Assembly (NCBI GenBank): GCA_021904315.1
Contig: CM038907.1
Coordinates: forward strand, 20,715,223 to 20,779,222
DNA: 64,000 nt
Direction: 5' to 3'
Origin: Sphagnum magellanicum
Taxonomy: Eukaryota; Streptophyta; Sphagnopsida; Sphagnales; Sphagnaceae
Made by a program: the position numbers and the translations under genes. Shown here one piece after another: positions 63,247 through 64,000 of this stretch. The notes beneath the pieces were generated by a model. That model did no database searches. It was given only the letters and a program-made list of their open reading frames with translations, and was not told the DNA's origin. Numbering within the stretch: position 1 is the stretch's first letter; each line of letters opens with the position of its first letter.

Positions 63247-64000
63247 ATGATGCAGATACACCTGTGCAGCAGCAAAGAAAATCCAGGACAACACATACCT
63301 CCTTCAAATCCATCAATATGCACAAGGGCAGCTCAGTCAAGAACACTTTCACATAATGGTGACTGAAAGAGGTACAAGTTCACGGCTCAACCTTGATACC
63401 AAACTTTAGAGAATTTGCCTCAAAATCTCAGGTTGAAGAAGCCTCAGGTAGCTTAACAAGCATCAAAGCTTACAGAAGAAGCTACAGGAGGGAGAAAGGC
63501 AGAGAAAGTGACTTGAACAACTATTAGAGAAAAAATTCCATGCTCAAAGATTTGTGGTGAATTTGTGCAGCAGAACTTCAGCATGTACAGCAAGTTAGGT
63601 GCATATTCTGGCTCTCAATAGGCATGCACAAAGACTTTTCTCATGCTATTTGTGGTGAGTACTTCAATCTTCCTGATTCATGAATGAGGTTCCTGGGAAT
63701 GTTCAAGGCACAAAACCAAGTGTTTCACCTCCTAGGATTAAAGAAATAAAATGTGTTTCCATGCTAACAACATAATTCTCTGACCTATGCAGGAACTGAG
63801 ACAAAGTCAGGCACATTTATTGAATTGCTTGTTGTCTTTAGACATGCAACAAATTCCTGCTCCTACATACCAAGGATTTGGGAACCGAATACAATCACTA
63901 ACAATGGGCAAAACAACAAGACAATGTACCAAGAGAGGCTATCTGGTCAAAAAACAAATTGTGGACTTAATGAAATTAGGGATAGCATTTCAGGTTACAT
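63247..64000. other. 3' flank of coiled-coil gene
   Basis: This is probable 3' UTR and spacer. AATAAA-like AAATAAAATG lies near 63745. I see no further gene before the window ends. Confidence 0.45.

Noticed and set aside
1..64000. tRNA or rRNA genes
   Set aside because: I saw no convincing tRNA B-box with paired arms or rRNA core sequence by eye. A covariance-model scan would be decisive.

Overview
This is nuclear DNA of a green plant. The window carries spliced genes with short introns, mostly 70 to 350 bases. It holds a plant-type telomerase reverse transcriptase, an eIF3h, kelch and F-box/kelch genes with plant relatives, telo-box-like motifs and short TTTAGGG tracts. A seed-free land plant (bryophyte, lycophyte or fern grade) or a close streptophyte relative is my best guess; the sequence alone does not settle the lineage. 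All exon coordinates were placed by hand from splice sites, reading phase and family similarity. In all five genes the exon phases close without a frameshift.

Layout: 1-5.0 kb is AT-rich spacer with diverged repeats. 5.6-12.2 kb (+) is a 15-exon kelch-repeat gene (about 1013 aa) with a long charged N-terminus and a C-terminal coiled coil. 12.2-26.0 kb is a gene-poor AT-rich block. It holds two complete solo LTRs, each with its own 5-bp target duplication, three truncated relatives, a MITE-like palindrome and microsatellite hairpins. 25.6-26.6 kb is a minisatellite with an exact 140-bp higher-order spacing. 27.25-27.87 kb is a tandem duplication in the probable leader of an F-box/kelch gene (28.46-30.07 kb, +, 3 coding exons, 376 aa). 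31.3-32.6 kb is a decayed Ty3/gypsy pol remnant.

35.8-43.4 kb (-) is TERT in 11 coding exons (about 1695 aa) with every reverse-transcriptase motif intact and a large expanded linker. 43.7-49.3 kb is spacer. 49.35-53.3 kb (-) is eIF3h (10 coding exons, 322 aa). It sits head to head with a 15-exon gene on the + strand (54.7-63.2 kb) encoding a protein of about 2085 aa with a long central coiled coil that I cannot assign to any family. The interval between these two genes holds a duplicated module with ACGT-core motifs.

The genes do not form a pathway. TERT maintains telomeres, eIF3h acts in translation initiation, the F-box/kelch protein probably selects substrates for an SCF ubiquitin ligase, and the roles of the kelch/coiled-coil and giant coiled-coil proteins are open. 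The most unusual observations are the unassigned giant coiled-coil gene, three inferred GC-AG introns in 20 kb, the oversized TERT, and the paired solo LTRs.
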